Assembly (NCBI RefSeq): GCF_019933155.2
Contig: NZ_OK052578.1
Coordinates: 124,001-188,000 of the forward strand
DNA from: Metabacillus dongyingensis
Lineage (GTDB): Bacteria; Bacillota; Bacilli; Bacillales; Bacillaceae
Length of the DNA stretch: 64,000 bases
Direction of reading: 5' to 3'
The first letter of the stretch is position 1. Each line of letters begins with the position of its first letter. The notes below the pieces were generated by a model that was given only the letters and a program-made list of their open reading frames with translations, made no database searches and was not told the origin of the DNA. Shown here piece after piece: positions 62,943-64,000 of the stretch. The translations under genes and the position numbers were made by a program.

Positions 62943-63030
62943 TAAATGAGGATAGAAGTAACATGCCCCTCATTGATGGATGGCAAAATATACTGTTATT
63001 GAAGTTTTATCTTTAAGAAGCTGCTATTTA

Positions 63031-63048
63031 ATTAAACGTTTGTTTAAT
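63031..63048. promoter_or_regulatory. Palindrome resembling a TetR-family operator
   Basis: ATTAAAC, GTTT, GTTTAAT: perfect 7-bp arms around 4 nt. No regulator or target gene is adjacent, so it may be left over from a lost gene. Confidence 0.4.
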
Positions 63049-63334
63049 AATATAAGTTGAAAAATGAAGATTTCTTTCGTTTACCTATGAATTAATAAAG
63101 CTTATTTTATCTATTAATTTAGCGGCTGCACTACAGACTGATCAGAAAATAAGGAGTATTTTTCTGTCATTCTGTATGTGTCGCTTCGGCAATAAATAGC
63201 TGATAACTAAGATCTGTATGGCATAAGTCAACATGCCGCAGGTTCCTGTTCTATTTTCGGAAAGCCGCCGTACCGGACGAATCGAAAGCGAATAATCAGA
63301 GGATAACTGTTAAAAAATAATAGATTGCATAGTA

Positions 63335-63420
63335 AGCAGCCATTCAAGGCTGCTTTTTATTGTTTTTTCCCTTTTGAATCTGATTCGTAAATCAGCGCAA
63401 GCCGGCTACACCTCGACCCG
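63335..63420 (-). repeat. Repeated gene 3' end plus terminator, copy 2
   Basis: The minus strand ends SRLALIYESDSKGKKQ and stop (63357), followed by an AGCAGCC/GGCTGCT hairpin. It matches copy 1 near 47920-48027. Confidence 0.6.
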
Positions 63421-63521
63421 GCAGGAGAGATGAGGAAACTTATAGATATATCTTGGCAGTGCAGCAATAGATTTTGGCGAATATCTCCAAAACTGTATTA
63501 GCAAGTAAAACTTAGCATACT

Positions 63522-63558
63522 AAAAAACAATCAGAGATAAACTCCCGGATTGTTTTTT
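63522..63558 (-). terminator. Terminator of the peptide-binding protein gene
   Basis: AAAAAACAATC pairs with GATTGTTTTTT across 15 nt; it lies directly after the minus-strand stop codon. Confidence 0.82.
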
Positions 63559-63564
63559 GAAATG

Positions 63565-64000
63565 TTACTTTTTCCCTTTTTGATAGTTATTTAAGTACTC
63601 TTTTACTTTGCCAGGATCTGCAACGAGTTCGTTCCCGGTATCCACAAGTGTACTTACTGTAGAAACGGCTTTGATTTTATTTCCTTGATAGTAATTAATA
63701 AATTCATCCTGGTTGATCGAATATAGGACTGCTTTGCGCAAGTCTTCGCTTTTTGCAACTTCACGTTTTGAAGTATTAAAAAGCATGTAGCTGACTCCGT
63801 TGCTTTCAAGCGTTTGAAGACTTAACTTAGGATCGTTTTCCACAACCTCATATTTTGTTTCAGGGACACCGTAGTATAAATGAATTTCGCTGTTGCGAAG
63901 TGCTGATAGTGAGCTTTCAGGATCCGCAATAAATCGAACTGTTACGTTTGAGATTTTAGGTTCATGCTCAGTTTCCTTCATGTAAGCAGGGTTTTTTAGA
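63565..64000 (-). CDS. Oligopeptide ABC transporter substrate-binding protein (partial, cut by right edge)
   Basis: The frame is open through the right edge; 145 codons are visible. The sequence LKNPAYMKETEHEPKISNVT, then VRFIADPESSLSALRNSEIH and SEDLRKAVLYSINQDEF is the SBP_bac_5 family (OppA/DppA/NikA-like), lobe I. Such proteins capture peptides or nickel for an ABC importer. The C-terminus ends only about 45 residues after the LRKAVLYSI helix, whereas family members normally continue for about 200. An internal deletion or an unusual short form is therefore likely. The lipoprotein signal lies outside the window. Confidence 0.78.
   Translation of the reverse strand, partial: LKNPAYMKETEHEPKISNVTVRFIADPESSLSALRNSEIHLYYGVPETKYEVVENDPKLSLQTLESNGVSYMLFNTSKREVAKSEDLRKAVLYSINQDEFINYYQGNKIKAVSTVSTLVDTGNELVADPGKVKEYLNNYQKGKK

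Larger units (their letters stand above)
62943..63564. other. Gene-free region with palindrome and repeat copy
   Basis: Holds a TetR-like palindrome (63031-63048), a copy of the repeated 3'-end/terminator element (63335-63420) and, at the end, the terminator of the peptide-binding protein gene. No coding gene is supported. Confidence 0.5.

Overview
The window looks like DNA of a low-GC, endospore-forming Bacillaceae (Bacillus/Priestia/Neobacillus-like). Support comes from AGGAGG-type ribosome binding sites with frequent TTG/GTG starts, two complete gerA-type germinant receptor operons plus an orphan germination permease, a MalK/MalR/MaeN malate module, an Sfp-type transferase and CcpA-like cre sites. 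A ParA/ribbon-helix-helix partition operon, a XerS-like recombinase, very AT-rich repeat tracts, many gene stumps and IS remnants suggest a large plasmid or plasmid-derived region. No replication initiator is visible, so this is an inference. I saw no rRNA, tRNA or CRISPR array.

Layout, 0-17.5 kb: a glycolate oxidase gene (glcD, cut by the left edge) with a CdaR-type regulator; a guanine riboswitch controlling an exported nucleosidase; the XerS-like recombinase; a LacI/ribokinase/hydroxyacid dehydrogenase block with two copies of one 29-bp operator; an Rpn-type nuclease, an acetyltransferase and several small plasmid-type proteins; then the parA/RHH operon bracketed by degenerate AT-rich repeats that recur between genes across the first 30 kb. 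17.5-30.5 kb: alkaline phosphatase, Sfp-type transferase, orphan GerAB-like permease, IS4 remnant, and the malate sensor/regulator/transporter/malic enzyme cluster. 30.5-38.3 kb: a FadR-type regulator with two operators, KdgD, a semialdehyde dehydrogenase, a UxuA-like dehydratase and a tripartite tricarboxylate transporter, together forming a sugar-acid catabolic island.

38.9-46.5 kb: a gerA/B/C operon, then blaR1-blaI facing away from a subclass B1 metallo-beta-lactamase, with five BlaI-type operators between them. 48.5-51.8 kb: a Tat-signal flavin amine oxidase, an exported RidA-like protein, TatA and TatC in one apparent operon, which looks like a self-contained exported amine-oxidation system. 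52-57 kb: single resistance or housekeeping-type genes (NUDIX, phosphotransferase, aldo-keto reductase, GNAT) separated by related intergenic repeats and a truncated IS110. 57-64 kb: a second ger operon on the minus strand, a frameshifted CBO0543-family gene, an ArsR/SRPBCC module with tandem operators, and the end of an oligopeptide-binding protein gene.

Most promising leads: the Tat/amine oxidase/RidA operon; the guanine-riboswitch-controlled exported nucleosidase with a catalytic Asp-to-Asn change; and the RHH partition protein whose own coding sequence carries the same kind of repeat that is scattered over the neighbouring 30 kb.
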